64,000 nt of DNA from DASCOT01 sp965197275 (lineage in GTDB: Bacteria; Acidobacteriota; UBA890; WLXD01). Both the position numbers and the translations under genes were made by a program. Shown one piece after another: positions 62,645 through 64,000 of this stretch; within the stretch, counting starts at the first letter, position 1, and each line of letters starts with the position of its first letter. The notes below the pieces were generated by a model, which worked only from the letters and a program-made list of their open reading frames with translations, did no database searches and was not told where the DNA came from. The stretch spans positions 62,001 to 126,000 of the forward strand of contig CBDAMQ010000030.1 of the NCBI GenBank assembly GCA_965197275.1, read 5' to 3'.

Positions 62645-62854
62645 GCGGCACGATGAGGGCTATAGCTAGAAAGTTGTGTTGCAACCCTAACCTACTGACG
62701 CAAACGAGTAATGGCTATCAGCAAGGCCATTCGTGACGCACTCCAAGCAGAACAGGCAAGCGTGGGCCAGTCGGCGCAATAAGCAGCATCGCTATCGCCT
62801 GCCGAATCCTGGTTCGCACCGGCCCTCAGCGACTCGGTCCGGGGCGAGCGCCTC

Positions 62855-63240
62855 TGAAAGTGTCCTTCACCCTGGAGCCTAGAAACGGCCACCGCACGGA
62901 TCCAGACCCAGACATCAAGCCCGGGAGCGTGCCGCGTATCGCGCTGCTGATGGGGCTGGCGATCCGCTTTGATGGGCGGATCCGGCGAGGACAGGTGCGA
63001 GACTACGCGCACGTGGCACGCCTGGGCTACGTGACGCGGGCTCACATCACCCAGATCATGAATCTGCTGTACGTGGCGCCCGACATTCAGGAGGCGCTGC
63101 TGTCTTGGCCGCCCACCACCCGGCGCCGCGATCCGATCTGTGAGCAGGACCTCCGTCCCATTGCCGCCGTTACCCACTACTGGAGCCACCGGTGTGCAAT
63201 GCGGGCACGGTTGGTTAGGCGGCCAGGAGTCAAGGTACAC
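62855..63240 (+). pseudogene. Serine recombinase C-terminal relic, copy D
   Basis: SVPRIALLMGLAIRFDGRIR, DYAHVARLGYVTRAHITQIM and SWPPTTRRRDPICEQDL closely match residues about 555-640 of the recombinase at 58732. The end differs after THYWSH. Nothing else was recognised in 63241-63586. Confidence 0.85.
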
Positions 63241-63586
63241 AAACAAGCCCCGGGGCGCGAGAGCGTCCACGGCGAAGAGCTGATGTTGCCACGCTGACGG
63301 GCAAATCGGCGCCGGTGAGACACCCCTGGCGCATCCGAAGCCAAGTCGAGCGGCTGGCAACGAAGGCAGAACCTCGAGCGACTCCAAGTGCGGTTGGAAG
63401 GCGGGTTGCCGCCGTTGTAGGCTCTGTGCCCCGCGCAGCGCATGGCAAGCCCGCAGCCTGGAGTCGTCTGCTTGCGCGTTCGGTTTGGCCTGGACAGGAG
63501 GCGCCCCTGTTTCATCATCCGGTAGTGCCTGATGAAAAGGGAATCAGGTCGTCTCTTACATAACCCCCATAAGCTGGAGATTCACG

Positions 63587-64000
63587 ATGACGATCGAATT
63601 CGAAGAGCCTGAAGTCGAGGAGTCTGAGCCCGAGGAAGCTGACTCCGAGGACAGTGACTCCGGGGATGATGACTCCGGGGATGATGACTCCGGGGACGGT
63701 GACTCCGGGGACGGTGACTCCGGGGACGGTGACTCCGGGGACGGTGACTCCGGGGACGGTGACTCCGGGGATGACTCCGGGGACGGTGACTCCGGGGACG
63801 GTGACTCCGGGGACGGTGACTCCGGGGACGGTGACTCCGGGGACGGGGACGATGACTCCGGGGACGATGACTCCGGGGACGATGACTCCGGGATGACTCC
63901 GGGGATGGTGACTCCGGGGATGGTGACTCCGGCGGCGATGACTCCGGGGACGGTGACTCCGGGGATGGTGACTCCGGGGACGGTGACTCCGGGGACGGTG
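63587..64000 (+). CDS. Extremely acidic Asp-Ser-Gly repeat protein (runs off the window)
   Basis: GGAGA precedes ATG 63587. The product starts MTIEFEEPEVEESEPEEADS and then consists almost only of DSGDG or DSGDD units, with no hydrophobic segment and an extreme negative charge. At about 63891 a four-G run is one base short, so the frame slips from DSGDG to TPGMV/TPGTV repeats for the rest of the window. Either repeat slippage altered the tail or the base is missing by error. Such acidic repeats bind divalent cations or basic surfaces; no function can be assigned. Confidence 0.6.
   Translation, partial: MTIEFEEPEVEESEPEEADSEDSDSGDDDSGDDDSGDGDSGDGDSGDGDSGDGDSGDGDSGDDSGDGDSGDGDSGDGDSGDGDSGDGDDDSGDDDSGDDDSGMTPGMVTPGMVTPAAMTPGTVTPGMVTPGTVTPGTV
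63650..64000 (+). repeat. 15-bp tandem repeats (GACTCCGGGGACGGT)
   Basis: More than 20 copies of a 15-bp unit, with minor variants (GAT for GAC or GGT) and a 12-bp unit at about 63769, continue to the window edge. Slippage-prone minisatellite. Confidence 0.95.

Noticed and set aside
63170..63190. A third solo transposon end (CCCACTACTGG)
   Set aside because: It lies in recombinase coding sequence where the paralogue differs by a 3-bp insertion; the similarity to the transposon end is too short.
63654..63896. A methionine/threonine/proline/glycine repeat protein in the second frame of the minisatellite
   Set aside because: Upstream of 63891 the frame from ATG 63587, which has a ribosome-binding site and a non-repetitive acidic start, is the better reading.

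Overview
This window comes from a high-GC Gram-negative bacterium. It carries a TonB-dependent receptor, outer-membrane beta-barrels, lipobox lipoproteins and signal-peptide proteins. The secreted ankyrin protein, VWFA-related proteins, M55 aminopeptidase pieces and a receptor with an N-terminal carboxypeptidase-regulatory-like domain recall Acidobacteriota-type environmental or symbiont genomes, but the lineage cannot be fixed from sequence alone. No intact rRNA or tRNA gene was seen. The region is dominated by gene relics: many genes are frameshifted, truncated or present as 40-300 bp pieces, mixed with a smaller set of intact genes.

Layout. 1-6.2 kb: ankyrin protein, class-III aminotransferase, a large serine-recombinase tail followed by an iteron array, regulator and integrase relics, and a membrane coiled-coil protein made of 33-bp repeats. 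7-16 kb: a surface-glycan-like group (glycosyltransferase, transglutaminase-fold lipoprotein, GT4 enzyme, CgeB-like protein, Yip1 membrane protein). 16-22.3 kb: relics (AAA ATPase, HigBA-like toxin-antitoxin, IS3, type ISP restriction enzyme, HNH, methyltransferase, M55) around an intact DsrE-like gene. 22.3-25.4 kb: membrane protein, beta-barrel, VWFA protein. 25.5-29.8 kb: phage prohead protease relics flanking an intact DUF2130 + ParB-like operon with a near-consensus promoter and a palindromic operator, then a truncated ParB-methyltransferase. 30-36 kb: secreted protein, PHB-depolymerase-like esterase, frameshifted TonB receptor, XRE regulator. 37-41.5 kb: M55 C-terminal part, phage small-terminase genes, small secreted proteins.

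41.6-46.6 kb is the most striking part. A second copy of the serine-recombinase tail plus iteron array is split by a complete 4,149-bp IS1-type transposon (42240-46388). The transposon has terminal inverted repeats GGTAGTGGGCAAGTTTC and an 8-bp target duplication (ggttggcg). Besides its DDE transposase it carries cargo: an NYN-domain protein, a zinc-ribbon/TM2 membrane protein, a two-gene small-protein pair, a DUF2806 protein and a probable small RNA ending in a perfect terminator.

47-64 kb: a two-transmembrane sensor with a SpoIIE phosphatase output; an outer-membrane channel bracketed by divergent IS fragments; an orphan four-repeat type I-C CRISPR array lodged between a broken transposase and a broken metallo-beta-lactamase-fold gene that is coupled to an FHA-GAF-adenylate cyclase; an LVIVD beta-propeller interrupted by an in-frame TGA; phage packaging genes; a large serine recombinase lacking its catalytic-serine segment; and, at the right edge, an extremely acidic Asp-Ser-Gly repeat protein.

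The best candidates for undescribed biology are the cargo-bearing IS1-type transposon, the DUF2130-ParB operon, and the recombinase-linked GAACAGGGAA iteron arrays.
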